Source of the DNA: Okapia johnstoni
Lineage: Eukaryota > Chordata > Mammalia > Artiodactyla > Giraffidae
DNA length: 64,000 nucleotides
Reading direction: 5' to 3'
Assembly (NCBI GenBank): GCA_024291935.2
Contig: CM044310.1
Span: 118,120,213 to 118,184,212, forward strand
The position numbers and the translations under genes were made by a program. Below the pieces are notes generated by a model, which searched no databases, was not told the DNA's origin, and was given only the letters and a program-made list of their open reading frames with translations. Every line of letters begins with the position of its first letter. Position 1 is the first letter of the stretch. Shown one piece after another: positions 22,691-40,149 of this stretch.

Positions 22691-23111
22691 GCCATCCCCA
22701 GCTTCTGGGGCACAAACGTATCCCTGTGTATTCTGTACGTCAGGTGTGCCAACATGGCTGCTCCCAAGGGGCCTCGGTGAGCTGGGCGCAGACATATTGC
22801 TTCTCTAGGACGTACCGGAAGTCGGGTCTTAGGCTCCTGCACGCCCCAGATTCACCTCGGCTTCCGTAGACAGTTCTGGCGGTTAAAGCAGTTCACGGAA
22901 GCACGACGGTGTTTAAGCGGTTGGTCAGTCTGAGGAAAATCAAGTTAGTATGCAATTTTGTCCCTGGAATTTTTTGTTGTTGTTACAGTGGTGGTATTGT
23001 TTCGCCCAGGGTGATTCGTGGACTTAGTGCCGTCTGGACCCATGAGATTATTGCCAGAGGGCAGAGGGGGAGGGTAGAAATGCCGAGGTGGGTATATTTA
23101 AGGGGAACCCG
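22690..23111 (+). promoter_or_regulatory. Promoter and noncoding exon 1 of the ZNF350 duplicate
   Basis: About 80% like 12150-12582 by eye. The YY1-like site is altered (aacatggctgct), while the ETS site is a stronger accggaagt at 22814-22822. The likely donor is ccg|gtgggt at 23112, weaker than the ZNF350 donor. Confidence 0.55.
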
Positions 23112-23276
23112 GTGGGTGCCGGATGTGTGGAGAACCAGACGTGGAGTTTGTCTGTGGTTTGGGCTGGAGGAGTGTCCTGTGAATCAGTGTAATTAGATTC
23201 TGTAGAGATCAATGCTCCTCTTCCAGTTGTCCGGGCTGGGGGTTCTGTAGATCACTCGGCTTGCGGGCTGGACACG

Positions 23277-23723
23277 TGCTGCAGAAACCAGGAAGCGAGA
23301 AACCAAGCTCCGCACTCGGAGGGTTGGAGAACTCAGGTTTATTAAGCAGGTGGGCCCAGAGGAGGTAACGCTGCAAGCTCTGAGCCATAAACAAAGGGTT
23401 TATAGAGTTTTTATAGACAGACTATAGTGGGCAACACTAGCTGCTAATAGGGTGGCTTAAACTAAGGGGTTTTGCGCGCGGGAACAGCGGTCAAGACGAG
23501 GAGGGGGATGCCTGACCTTTACAGGGACAGGCATGATGAAGCAGGATTGCAGGGGCCGGGCAGTTGCAAAGAGTAGGACAAGGGTGAGTGAGATAAGCTC
23601 CGGTTCCTAGTATTGTAAGTCCCCACTTTCTGAGACTGCCTGACCTGTGATCCAGACTTTGCAAGGCGCAAGCAGAGGCAGAACAAGCAGGAGGTTATGT
23701 AAAATTTTAACTTTTCCTCTTCA
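23277..23723 (-). mobile_element. Solo LTR of an endogenous retrovirus
   Basis: A 447-bp block with TG...CA ends when read on the minus strand. It has a TATA-like ctctataaaccc and a poly(A) signal ttaataaacc near its 3' end (plus-strand 23335-23345). It is absent at the matching place in ZNF350 (near 12750), so it inserted after the duplication. No internal viral genes and no clear target-site duplication were seen. Confidence 0.7.
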
Positions 23724-25454
23724 GTGGCGTTGACAACGATCGCAGTGTCGGATTCAGGTTGGGGACTTAATTCAGGGCCCAGTGGTGGTGGGGACTGGAT
23801 CATCACATGAGGGTGTCTGGCCCAGGTTTTGGGTTAATAAGGAGGTGTGTAGTGTAGTCAGTGTCTGGTACAGAGAGGTGTGTGACGGCTGAAGATTTGG
23901 ACGCCAAGGATGGTTGCGTTGGTGGTTACGCTGAGGTTCCAGTTTCTGCTAGTGTAACAGAAGACTGTACATCCCAGGGCAGTAGTTCCAAACCATCTGT
24001 ATTTTAGCTTTTTTGTGTGTGTTTTTCTTTTTAAATTTGCTGAAGTATAGTTGATTTACAATGGTATGTTAATTTCTACTGTACAGCAAGGTGATTCAGT
24101 TACGTATATATAGATATGTATAATGTATTCTCCTTGATAATAATTTCCATTATGATTTATGACAGGGCATTGAATATAGTTCCCTGTGCTATACTGTAGG
24201 ACCTTGTTTAGCTTTTAGTTGGGAAGTTGACTACAGAACGAGAGATTGAACCAGCAATCTGTTTTGTACCGCCTGTGCTGCTTTCACACAGCAAAGGCAG
24301 AATATAGTCATCACAGACATTTTGGCCTGCAAATTTGAAAATCTGTCTGTTCTTTTTCGCAGAAAATATGTATCAACACCTGCACTCACCTTCTCATATC
24401 GGTATATAGCAACAGCACCATTACTTACCCCCCTGACATACATGAACACTCTGTTATTTGCTAACAGAATCTTCTTTTTGTTTAATCATCTGGCAAGGTG
24501 ACCTCTGGCAAGGCCACCCATATCCCAGTTTATTGGGAAGTCCTGGCTGGTCTTACTCAATCATATATTTCAAGTTCCCATTGCTAGTGATTGAGTTAGT
24601 ACTAAGAAATGAGCTTGGGCATTTCTAACCAGCTATGTATGTAGATGTGCTTTGGGGTTCCTGAGGGAGCATTTTTTCTTCCAAATAAGTATCATTACAT
24701 GTTGATAATGATATTGCTGAAAAATACCGGCCCAATTTTCTAATGTTAACTTATTCTTTTGCGTTTTTCTTTATGGGTTATAATTATTCATTCCTCATCA
24801 TTATAGTTTATTTAGTTTTTCCTATTTTCAACAGTATATATGTATACAGCACATCTTTTTCTGTTCATCTGTTGAAGGACACTTGGGTTGCATCTGTGTC
24901 TTGGCTATTGTAAGTTAGTTCTGCTGTGAACATTGGGATGCCTGTATCTTTTCAAATTAGAGTTTTCTTCACATCATGCATTTTTTTTTTTAAATGTCAG
25001 GTTCAATATTTGTGAGAATCATTCATGTATTTGCACATAGGCGTACTTTTTTCCCCCCTGTGTAACAGGGTCAGGCAAATATTAAATATCCACATAGTAA
25101 ATATTTTGGGGTTTTCATGCCACCATTCTCTCATGTATACTTCTTTATTTTTGTTTTATAGTCCTTGAGAAATGTAAAAGGCATTCTTAGCTTGAAGCTG
25201 AGCAAAGATTGTACTTTTCCAATATTATTCTATTGTTTGAATATATGATTTTCTGACTATGAAATGTGTGTTGTTTACTTTTCGGTTTATTATGACTAAT
25301 GTTACTATGGAAATTCATGACAGCGTCCTCTGGTTCAACCCAGATTTTTGGAGGGATGCCCCAGATTTTTGGAGGGATGTTATTTCTTAGATGTAGTCTT
25401 CAGAGTGAAGTTACTTCTGGTTTGAACATGTGGAGATGCAGGGAGAGTGACCCT

Positions 25455-25469
25455 CCTGTAGGGGGCACT
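25455..25469 (+). promoter_or_regulatory. CTCF-like motif in intron 1 of the ZNF350 duplicate
   Basis: Same 15-mer as at 14557-14571, kept in both copies although flanking bases differ. Confidence 0.4.
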
Positions 25470-25649
25470 CCTCGCGCTTCCACACATACCCTGTCCTGGG
25501 CACCTCTTCCATCTGCCTGTTCCTGAGTTACATCTTTTTATAAATAAATATAGAACCTAAAATGTTTCTCCGGGTTTTGTGAGGTGTTCTAGCATATTTT
25601 TGTTTGTTTGGGTTTTGGTCTTGGTTTTGTTTATGTTTGTTTTGTGTTT

Positions 25650-25758
25650 GGCCATGCCACACAGCATGTGGGATCATAGTCCCCCAACGAGGGATCAGAC
25701 CCATGCCTCCTGCAGTAGAAGCATGGAGTCCTAACCACTGGACCACCAGAGAATTCCC
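25650..25758 (-). repeat. CHR-type SINE
   Basis: Reverse core gggatcagacccatgcctcc, then aaccactggaccaccagaga. Confidence 0.8.
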
Positions 25759-26766
25759 TGCTCTAGCAGATTAATCAGCCCAAGGAAGGGGTCATTGGAA
25801 CCTGGGATCGGTGGCCAGTTGCTCAGAAGCACAGGTGACAACCTGGACTTGTGGTTGCACATGAAGCAGGAGGTGGGGGACAGTCTCATAGGACTGAGTC
25901 TGTAACTCATGCAGTTGATATTATCTTCAGGTTCATAGCGGCAGAATTGAGCTGAAGTGTAGGACATCCAGCCGCTGTTGTAGAATTGCTTCGTGATGTG
26001 TTAAAAAAGAACTACATATCAAATTGGTGTCAGAATCGCACCTTGTTGTGGATGAGTTTCTTGTTATTACATTTCCCTCTTCTGATAGCACCACAATCTA
26101 TGTGCTTTAAGAGAATTGTTAGTGTGCATTATGACACTGAAGAGTACGTACCACGTATAATTTTTGTTTGTCAAATTCTTATGTTAATTTGTACTTTTGT
26201 GCTTTCTTCTGACAATATAGTAGTCTTAGAGCACTTCAACGTTAATTATGTATGATTATTTTGTATTTTAATTTTTACGTATTTGAAACCTCCTAAGATA
26301 CTACCATTATCACTTATAAGAAAGCGTTTCTGGTTTGACCAGTGCATTGGTTTTCAAAATGAGTGCGTGTGCTCACGGGGTGGATAAAAACATTTGACGA
26401 GGTCCCTGAGTGCACACGACTTAAAGGACACAGCGCCCAGCGCCTCTCCTCCCATGTGGTCCCTTTTGTATAACTGAGCCACTTGTGATTCTCATGCCCC
26501 TGAGGCCTGTGGCTGGGATGGACCGCGATTCCCTCATCTCCTTTGACAGTCACACCACTTCAAGTTCACAGGATAAAAGAATATATCACCAGCACAGTGA
26601 GAAGCTTAGACTCCTTGGCCAGAGGTATAAACTCTCCTGGGCTAGCAAATGAAGGGACACTCAGCAGTGCTGCGGGTCTCGGGCTAAGGTGAGCGCCCAG
26701 GAGCAGCGATAGCATCCGAGCCCAGAGGAAGTGTACCCTCAGCTTGAATTTTCTCCTCCACCCAAG

Positions 26767-26947
26767 GTCCTGAGTCCCCAGGAGCAAAAGAATCAGTTGA
26801 AGGAGGAAGAAGTTACAGGATTTGGTAGCAGCATTTTCCTGGGATATGCTTGGTTGAAGACACGTTTCAGAACAGAAATTGGGAGCTGATCCAGGAGACA
26901 CACGACAGACCCTCCAGTTGCCGGGTGGTTTCAGAGAGCAGGAGAGA

Positions 26948-26962
<15 letters not shown>
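26767..26962 (+). other. ZNF350 duplicate exon 2: 5' UTR plus MTQAQ
   Basis: Acceptor ctccacccaag ends at 26766. ATG is at 26948. Donor gtgact begins at 26963. Confidence 0.72.
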
Positions 26963-31351
<4,389 letters not shown>

Positions 31352-31589
31352 TAGGAAAAAACAAAACACATTGTCTGAGGAGAAGGGTTGAGCAAAAATT
31401 TCTAGCTCAGACAGTGGCTTAAAAGTGTACACCATAAGAAATCATATGAATGCGGAGACGGGAAGGACGTAATGTCCTCATCCAGTTAGATATATGCATT
31501 GATACAGAGGAATAATCTGATGTTAACGCAACAGATATACTTCATTTGTTCTACTATGTCAAATAAATGAAGGAAAGTAAGGAGAGGTG

Positions 31590-31797
31590 TGTGTGGTTAG
31601 TCGTGTCTGACTCTGTGACCCCATGGACTGTAGCCACCCAGGTTCCTCTGTCCATGGGATTTCCCAGGCAAGAGTACTGGAGTGGGTTGCCATTTCCTTC
31701 TCCAGGGTTATGTTACTGACCCAGGAATCAAACCCGCATCTCCCGTGTTTTCTACATTGCAGGTGGATGCTTTACCTGCTGAGCCATCAGGAAAGCA
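31590..31797 (-). repeat. Bov-tA SINE
   Basis: Reverse copy, tagtcgtgtctgactctgtg to tgagccatcaggaaagc. Confidence 0.88.
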
Positions 31798-33206
31798 AAT
31801 GAAGGAAGCTTGAATTCAACTAAGTGGAGGAAATGAAGAGGTGAATTTTTAAACATATAATGTGTATGTGGAAAAAGCACAAGAGGGCTGATACTGAGTT
31901 GGTGGCATATGGGATGTGTTGGTATCAATTCAGTTACCCCCAGCCAAAGTGAAGTGTGAATTCAAAACTGGGATGTCGTCCTTTAAACCTTGCAAAGTTG
32001 ATATTGCCAAGGAAGACTTGGCAAGCAACAGGCTGAGGTTGAGTCAGTCTGTTCATTTACAGAGTATTTGGCAAATACTTCCTTGGTACTTGGTTCAGTC
32101 CTAGAAGCTGAGGAGATTGTGTTGATTAAAACAAAGAAAACCCATGGTCTCCTGGAGATATCATTGAGGTGGTAGGATTATCTTCAAGTGTCTATCTCAG
32201 TGTATCTCTACACTCAAGCTAATTTAGTGAGAGGATGTAAGTGTTTCTAATAAATGCAATAGATGTGGAGTAATTGTCTCAAGGGAATATGACAATTTAT
32301 TGTTGAAGGAGCACCTCATTTAGGGGATTGGGGAAGGACTTAATAATGGTATTTAAGCACCATAGAACACAAATCGATTTTTTAAAAATTTATTTTCTTG
32401 ACATACAATGTTGTGTTTGTTTCTGCTGTATAGCAACGTGATTCAGGTATACATATATATACATTCTTTTTCATATTCTTATCCACTGTGGTTTACCCCA
32501 GGATAATATAGGGCCTTGTGCTATACAGGAGGACCTTGTTGTTTCAAATAAATTTTTGAAATGCCTATTTGTTATCTCCACAAGGAGATAATAAATTCCT
32601 TAATTTTAGTGAATTTCCTTTCATTTCAATGTTTAAAAAAATGGAAAACCAGTAAGATGAAGAAAACCAGTTTCTCAGTTGCAATGGCAGCATTTTAAGT
32701 GCTCAGTAGTCATGTGACTCCTGGCACTAGATCAAACTGGACAGCACAGACAGCAAAATGGTCAGACCGGGGTGGGATGCTCCACCATCATTTCCTCATA
32801 CCAGAGAGTAGAGTGCTGGTTTTCATGATTTTCTGATTCCCAGCAGAGAGAGGGGGGAAAAAACACTCAAAACCCTTATCTATATAGATTTGGAATGTGA
32901 ATGAATAAACTCATGGGCTAATAAAAACGCATTGTATCACTGGAGAGAAAGATGGTTCCAAGGAGCAGACTGTCTGACATGTCAGAGAGACTTAATTGAT
33001 TATAAGGGGACAAAGCAGGAATGGAAAAGGATTGCTCGAATAAATAGAACAAAATGCGAAATAGAAGCCTTAGTCTTTAAGAGTGGTGGAGTGTATAGGG
33101 AGTCAGGGAGGTAAGATCTTTCTGGAAGGTGAAAGAGATTGGAGCTGAATCCTGAGATTGATCCATAGGCCTGACACCTGTGAAGAGCTGCCATTTAAAT
33201 ATCCTG

Positions 33207-33325
33207 GAACTTCCTTGGTGGTCCAATAGTTAAGACTCCATGCTTCCAATGCAGGGGTCGTGGGTTCCATCCCTGGTCTGGGAACTAAGATCCCATATGC
33301 CACGTGGTGCAGCCAAAAAGTAAGT
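33207..33325 (+). repeat. CHR-type SINE
   Basis: aacttccttggtggtccaat, then gggaactaagatcccatatg. Confidence 0.85.
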
Positions 33326-33844
33326 TTAAAAAAAGTCTCAGCTCCTCTGTGATCCTCTGATTTGAGACGGGTGACTTCTTTCTCCCTCTTTCCTTCCCAC
33401 TGTCATTGAAGTGGGGTCTTTGCTTTCTCCTTTATCTGGAGTTCTTTCCCATAGTACCATGAGAATAGAAGATCCCAGTTACAGTGAGTCTGACTCATAG
33501 GAAAAGCAATGGAAATTTGCCATGTTATGGCCAACTCAGAATGCAATAGCAGTCCTGGGTTTGGGTCATTTACTCCTCCGGAAACATTTTAAAGCACCAT
33601 CATTGCAAATCACTGTTTTGCACAGTGAGGAAACATCAGTGAACAAAATGGGCAAAGGAACAGCCTTCACAGTGGACCATACAATCTAGTGAAGGACAGC
33701 GAGTGAATGGATTATAAAATGTCAAGAAGTGAGGAGAAATTTCTATGAGGAGAAATAAAGGAGAAATGACTAATATTAATAATAGTAATTTACAGTAAGG
33801 TAGTAATGAGGGAGATTTCCCCTCCCCAAGGAAAGGCTCTTCTG

Positions 33845-34052
33845 GATGTGTGCTAAGTCCCTTCAGTCGTGTCTGACTCTGCAGCCCTGTGGACTGTAGC
33901 CCACCAGCCTCCTCTGCCCATGGGATTCTCCAGGCAAGAATACTGGACTGGGTTGCCATTTCCTTCCCTAGGGGATCTTCCCGACCCAGGGATTGAAGGT
34001 CTCCTACATTGGCCGGTGGGTTCTTTACCACCAGCCCTACCTGGGAAGCCTG
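33845..34052 (-). repeat. Bov-tA SINE
   Basis: Reverse copy, cttcagtcgtgtctgactct to ctacctgggaagcc. Confidence 0.88.
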
Positions 34053-35869
34053 TTAGCATTTAATAGTCCATTATTGAAACCCATTCAAGTTTTTGTTCTG
34101 AGAACTGGGGATACAAAAATATTAAGAGTTTCTGTCTGAGGAATTCATAGTACTTTTTGGAGGGCAGACAAGTCAGCATGATGGTCTAGAAAGATATGAT
34201 CTTCAGTCATCCCTTGTGTAGACCCGTTGTCTCTTTTTCTCTGTTGGATGCCTTTTGTATTTTCTATTGTTAGTACCACAGTGTAGTTGCAATTTAATAT
34301 TTCATAATTGTGTTACTGTTTTTGAGACTGGCCTGGAAGGTGTCCCTGACTGCTATCTGAAGAAGTCACATCTAAGATGACTCATGAGGGAATAGCCATA
34401 GTAACTAATATTCTCTCATGGCTTCCTGTGTGCCATGGACTTCAGTGGAGGGAAAGTATTTGCAAATTCTTGGTGGCCTATGAGACCACAAGGTCTTGGG
34501 AGTGACCAGAGTAGTGGAAGAATTAAGTGGGAGGCAGGGAGTAATGAAGATGATAATGGACAATCTGTTCAGTGTGTGCCTGTATACAGCCTTAAAAGCA
34601 TTCCCCTGAGATCTTGCTTTAGTCTGTTATCAGTAAACTAATTCAGGGTTTTGTGGAGGGTATAATAACAAAGATGCTTGCAGTATGGAAAAAAAGGAGG
34701 TGGTTGGAGAGGCATTCACTTCTGGAGCTGGTGTGGTGGCAAATTCAGTAGTAATTCATATAAATGGAGTAAAGCAATCAGGGCGAGCACAGAGAGTGAT
34801 TCTGGGGTTATTTTTGAGGTGGTATTAACAGGAATCAGTGGCCAGTGTGATGGTGACATGTAGGTTATATTTTGGGTTGATCCTCTGACCTTCACATCAA
34901 CCTACAATCCAGGTAACACATCTCCATTCTTGATTTACTGTGTACTAGTGACTGCTGGATGAGAAACAAAATAAGGGAAAATTCAGTCTGGAAGGGAGAG
35001 GACTTCCATTTTAGAGTTGTGCACTTTGAGGAGCTTCTAGACTGGAGCAGGCGGTATGTTGTGATGCTATGTTAATCTTTGAGTTTAGTGACGATTCCAT
35101 CTCCAAGTCCATACCCCAAATATAATCAAAATTGTAAGTTTTACTTAATCCCTTCAAATTTTTGAAATGCTTAGTAATGTTTGCCATAGGATCATATTAT
35201 GAATGCTGTTCTGGAGGTCAATATTTCATCCTTTCAATAAGTCACTTAAAAAATACAGGTAATTCCATAATCGGCTTATTTATGTATATTATTTTGAATT
35301 TGGCCACACTACATGGTATATGGGATTGTAGTTCCTGGTCCAGGGATCAAACCCGTAGCACTGTATTGGAAGCATAGTCTTCACCACTGGACCACGAAGG
35401 AAGTCCCTATAATTGGCTTTTTAAAGGCTGTAGGCTGTTCTGTTGAAGAGATGTATGTTTAATTTACCAAACTATTCACCTGCTGATGGTACACTCAGGT
35501 TATTCTTAGTTTAAAAAAAAATTACCAAACAAAAATTCTTAGCATTGGAAATTCTGCATCAGTGAGAATGAAAAATTTAAATTGTATAGATAATTTATAA
35601 ATTACCCTCTAGAAAGGATGTACAGATAATATCCTCTACTACCCCTCTATCTGTGTAAAATAATGGCTAATATTTACGTGTTTTATTTGGGAATGATGCC
35701 AAACAATATAATACTATACTATATATATATACAATATAATACTATAATTATTCGGAATTGCCCTTTGTTTTCTAAGGACATACTTGCATTCCTTTTAAGC
35801 CTCGCCCTTCTCGGTTTGCAATTAGAAACAGCCACATTCCCAGCCCCCGGCATTACTATCTACAGTGCT

Positions 35870-36660
35870 GGGCTCTTCAGCATCGGCTCCGCCCCTTCAA
35901 CAGGGCTCAGAGCGACCTTACTCATTCTCCATCCCCGCTCCACCTCCTTTCCAGATCTCACCCGGTCTTTGACAGCCGCCTTTATAACGTGTCTTCACTC
36001 CTACAAACCGCTGATCGTCCAAAGGCGGCTCCTAAAGCCAGCTCCTCGGGTCTCCCTGCCGTACGGAACTGCGCTTCCTGCCAGCTGGCCGCCGCCGGAG
36101 CGCTTCTCCGTGGTGTCGGCGGGCGCCGCCATCTCTCCGTAGGCCCCCAAAGGCAAAAGACCATCCGGCCCGCGCCGCCACTGTCTTGGGTGGGGTCCGG
36201 CCTCTCAAAACTTGTTCAGCGGGGTGCGTTGGGCCGACAACGAGGAGGGAAAGGGAAGGAAGTGTCCCAAGGTGATCTCCATCCCCGCTCTGAGCCCCAT
36301 CGTCTGCGACGACCGTTTCCTCTCCCGTCGCGGGGTGGGCGTGGCCCCGCTACGTCACAGAGCTGGGCGGGAGGCCAGAGCGCCGAGACCGCAAAGGGCT
36401 CTGAGGTCGCGCCGCCTCAGAAGCGTCCCTAGCGACAGCCCGAGAGGGGACTTGGGCGCGACAAAGTGCTAATGGGAATCGTAAGGCTGACTTTGGCAGC
36501 TGCCCGGAGCCTTGAGAATCTCAGGATCAGGTGGGTAGCGTTCGGGACGTCGATCCGGAGTGAGGGGTTTGTGAGGCCCGTGGAAGGCCTTAAGGCGGTT
36601 TTGGGTTCAGTCACTGAGGAGGCTGGCTTGGCTTTAGGCAAACGCCCTTTGTCAGTCAGT
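35870..36660 (+). promoter_or_regulatory. CpG island, probable promoter and exon 1 of the downstream KRAB-ZNF pseudogene
   Basis: The most CpG-dense block in the window. It contains a CRE-like tacgtca near 36351, a YY1-like gccgccatctc near 36125 and GC boxes. A good donor, cag|gtgggt, at 36531 would end a noncoding exon 1. The short ORFs inside it show no conserved domain. The next KRAB-ZNF exons are at 41.8 kb, so it most likely served that locus, but it could also drive an antisense transcript. Confidence 0.65.
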
Positions 36661-38030
36661 GCTGTTAAATCTCCGAAGAGAGAAGCGACCGAGGCGCTGA
36701 CTGTGAGGGTTTGTGTCAGTGTGTTTTGAAACCCAGCCTTCCTAAAATTGACTTCCCTTGCTGACTTTATAATTGACCTCTCCAGTCAAAACTTTTTTCT
36801 TTTTCGTGTCCCACCCTGTTCCCCTCAGGATTGAGGACTATCAAAGGAAAGGGGGATTGAAAATGAGCTGGATCCTGAAGGGCCTTCTTGGGTACAAAAG
36901 GCCCTCCCTGTCACCCCCCCTTTCTTGTTTGTAGAAAAAGGCTTTGATCTCCTGGACTTTCAGGGATATCCATAGAGCAGACTAATTAGGGACATGGGAA
37001 GTGAGGGAATGCAGAAACTAAGGAAAAGCAGGCAAGAAACAGTAATTCATGGAATCTTAGTTTCTCCTTAAGGGATGTGCATAGGATCTGATGTGTACCT
37101 TTGAGTTGTTCTGCAGAAACTCAGACACCTGCAGGGGTGGAAGATGTGATTGCTTGCTGAGCACAAGTGTGTAGACCTCAGACTGCTTAGAACTAGAAAG
37201 TTGATGATGAAAGTTCCTGAAACTGTTACCTCACCGCCAACCAGTCAGTAGGAAGTCATGAAACCTGCATCCCTCATCACAAATAATTGCTTTAAAAAAC
37301 TCTTACCTGAAAGGCCTCAGGGAGTTGAGGTCTTCTGAGCCTGAGCTGTCAGTTCTCCTGGCTGGGCCCTGCAGAAAACGCTGGGGTTTGCTTCACAACA
37401 AAGTGGTGTCAGTAAATTGGCTTTGCTGCTCAGTGGGTGAGCCGACCCAAGTTTGACTTGATAACAATTTCTGCTCATGAGGCTCAGTGATTAAAAACTG
37501 GAGTGGTAGGTGAATATCAATGAATTCGGTGTTTTGTCTAGGTGTCTTGTCACTGGGGGGCTCAGACATGGAGAAACCTGGGGTGGAGGAAGGGTGCCAC
37601 TGAACGGGGATTTATCATCCAGATTTAACTTGGAGTCAGGTTTTTTGTTTGTTTTGGTTTATTCTGTGGGGCTGACTAGTGTATGTGAAGAGGCATAAGG
37701 CTGGAGCTTTGGTGAGTAGATAGGCTTGAGGTTCAGGTATGGACTCTTGGGCACAGATTTGATGATAGATTCATTCAGTTGATCCAAATCCAGTTCACTC
37801 CTTCAAGCCCATACCTTCCTTAAGACACTAATTGAAAACTATTGTCATGACACATAAACTCTTGTCACTATCTTTTCTCAAAAATAGACATAATCTAGTG
37901 ATGTGCTATAAAAGATGTGTTTTATTTCTTTTGCCTCCAAGTCTACTCCACAGTTTTCTTGTATATTCCCTTTCAGGTTCATTCTACACAAGTAAAAACA
38001 TGTCTTTTACTCTAAATGCTGATCACCAAT

Positions 38031-38913
38031 GCAAACCATGGTGTATGTGTGTGTTTAATATTTTTGTGTTACCTTTGGATGGAAAAGGCACCTTTACCGT
38101 ACCTTTGGAGTGACCTGTATAAGAGATATGGCTTCCCAGGTAAAGAATCCCAGTGGTGAAGAATCCACCTGCCAGTGTAGGAGATGCAAGAGATGTGAGT
38201 TTGATCCTTGGATGGGGAAGATCCCTTGGAGGAGGAAATGGCAACCCACTCCAGTATTGTTGCCTGGAAAGTCCCGTCCCGGGGACAGAAGACCCTGGTG
38301 GGCTATTATAGTCCATGGGGTCACAAGAGTCGAACATGACTGAGCAGCTCAGCATACACATATGCACATGTAACAGATGTTGGTTTTATCACTTTATTTC
38401 TAATTATAAACATTTCCATAGTATAAAATGATTACATGTTCTTAATGGCTGCAGTGGTGTCATGTCAGGTGAGTGAACCAGTGGCAAGGTTACTAGAGTC
38501 ACATTAACTGTACGTGTACATTAATTTGAATAGGCTTGACTTACGTACTTAGGCTTTTCTGCAGCATGTTAACGATTCTCTGCTTATCCAGGTTCTCTCA
38601 CCCACCCATAGGATTTGTTGTCATTTGCTACTGAATAATTCAGTTTTCATTTATATTGCCTTTTTAGTTTGAAGTTTTTTCATTTTTTTTTCCCCTGGAT
38701 ATGCAGGTTTTGGTTTCTGTTTTTATAAATGTGTTGAATTTCTCATTAATATTTCTCTCTTGTGTTTCCTGCATTGGCAGACGGATTCTTTACCACTGAG
38801 CCACCTGGGAAGCCATATCTCTTATACAGATCATTCCAAAGGTACGGAAGAGGTACCTTTCCCATGCAAAGGTAACACAAAAATATTAAACATATACATA
38901 CACCATGGTTTGC
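38031..38913. repeat. Inverted duplication, 110-bp arms plus SINE ends
   Basis: 38031-38140 and the reverse complement of 38804-38913 differ at 9 of 110 positions. The homology runs on into SINE sequence at the inner ends. The spacer is about 660 bp and includes the Bov-tA SINE at 38133-38352. Confidence 0.9.
38125..38352 (+). repeat. Bov-tA SINE
   Basis: Forward copy, ggcttcccaggtaaagaatc to catgactgagcagctcagc. Confidence 0.85.
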
Positions 38914-39371
38914 ATTTCTAGTTTTGTTGTGTTGTGGTCAAGAATAGGCTTCTTTGATATTAATTTGTGAAACTTATGAAAATGTATTTCTATGGCCTAC
39001 TTTGCTCTTTAAGGCTTCATATTTTTCTCTTTGTACATGTGTGTATTTCTGGAAAAGCAGGTGGCCCTTCTAGGGCAACAGGAGTGATGCCATAAAGTGA
39101 ATGTGTGCAGTGAAAAGAAATCATCAGGAAATCCTACCCATTCATTATAGGAGGGACAGGAGGACTCGTGAACAGGGGATTATGAAATTTGAATGTGGCC
39201 AAGATGCTGTATTCGTGTTCTCCTCCTCATGAGTAGTCCTGAGTTTGATGGTCTTTGATAGTCCTATAAATAGTTCTATACGTTTTCTCTTGTCCAGATC
39301 TCTAGTCCTGGTGCATAGAGTAAAGTGATTCAAGGTTGGTGACCGAGTGGAATTGCATATACCCAGAGGTC

Positions 39372-39523
39372 AAAGACAGAGGATGAGATGCTTGGATGGC
39401 ATCACTGACTCAATGGACATGAGTTTGAGCGAGCTCCGGGAGATAGTGAAGGTCAGGGAAGCCTGGTGTGCCGCAGTCCATGGGGTCACAAAGAGTCAGA
39501 CATGACTTAGTGACTGAACAACA
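39372..39523 (+). mobile_element. BovB 3'-end fragment
   Basis: agaggatgagatgcttggat, then ggacatgagtttgagcgagc, ending tgactgaacaaca. Confidence 0.85.
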
Positions 39524-40149
39524 GGAGATCAAAGAACAGTTGTGGTGGGTAGAATGGGGGTGGGTCTGTGGTTTGGCGGGGTTAGGAAAGCTATTGGGAA
39601 ATTATCTTGGAAAAATTTGTGGCCAGAAGGAGTGGAAGCAAAAACTCACGGTGATCTCGCTGAATCAACGAGCTTGTGACGTGAGTCTTTCTGACTCCTT
39701 GTCTGTCTTTGACCTGCTGCTTTGGAGTGAGTGTCGGGGCTTGCTCCTGCTCTAGTTCTCTCTTTGTGGAAGAAGGTTGCTCTGTGTTCGTGCATTGAGT
39801 GTTCTGAGAGCTGTTTCAGACATCCAGTATAGTCACTGTGCTTGTATGCTGCTTTCTAGTGTGATATTATGGGTAGTGAGCTTTTTCAGCCAGCTCTACA
39901 GAGAACTAAACTTTTGGAGGTTGTCTGGTGAAGAAAGTACAAAGTGGTTAAGGGGATGAGCTTTGGAGAGAGCCCAGGTTTGAAATTCAGCACTGCCTCT
40001 GAGAAAGTATGTGACTCTAGACAAGATACTTTATCTCTAGGTTCTAAGCCTTGACTTGTTTCATTTAAACACACATCTAGTGATTTGATACATCTGGATT
40101 GGTGGCAAGGATTAAATAAGAAAATATTTATGATTTGCTTAGCATGTTA

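Larger units (their letters stand above)
31798..35860. other. Gene-free spacer with SINEs
   Basis: 3' flank of the ZNF350 duplicate, an L1-like fragment (32375-32540), a block homologous to the 9300-10620 flank of ZNF614 (about 32880-33800), a CHR SINE (33207-33325, +), a Bov-tA SINE (33845-34052, -) and a CHR SINE (35285-35406, -). 34060-35280 shows nothing recognisable. Confidence 0.55.

Noticed and set aside
32932..33114. Short + strand ORF (60 codons) in the spacer
   Set aside because: No family resemblance and it aligns to noncoding flank sequence at 9.3-9.5 kb.
35663..36729. Several ORFs in the 36 kb CpG island as small protein genes
   Set aside because: Open frames are expected in GC-rich DNA because stop codons are rare. 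No conserved domain or splice logic was seen, and the region is better read as promoter and exon 1.
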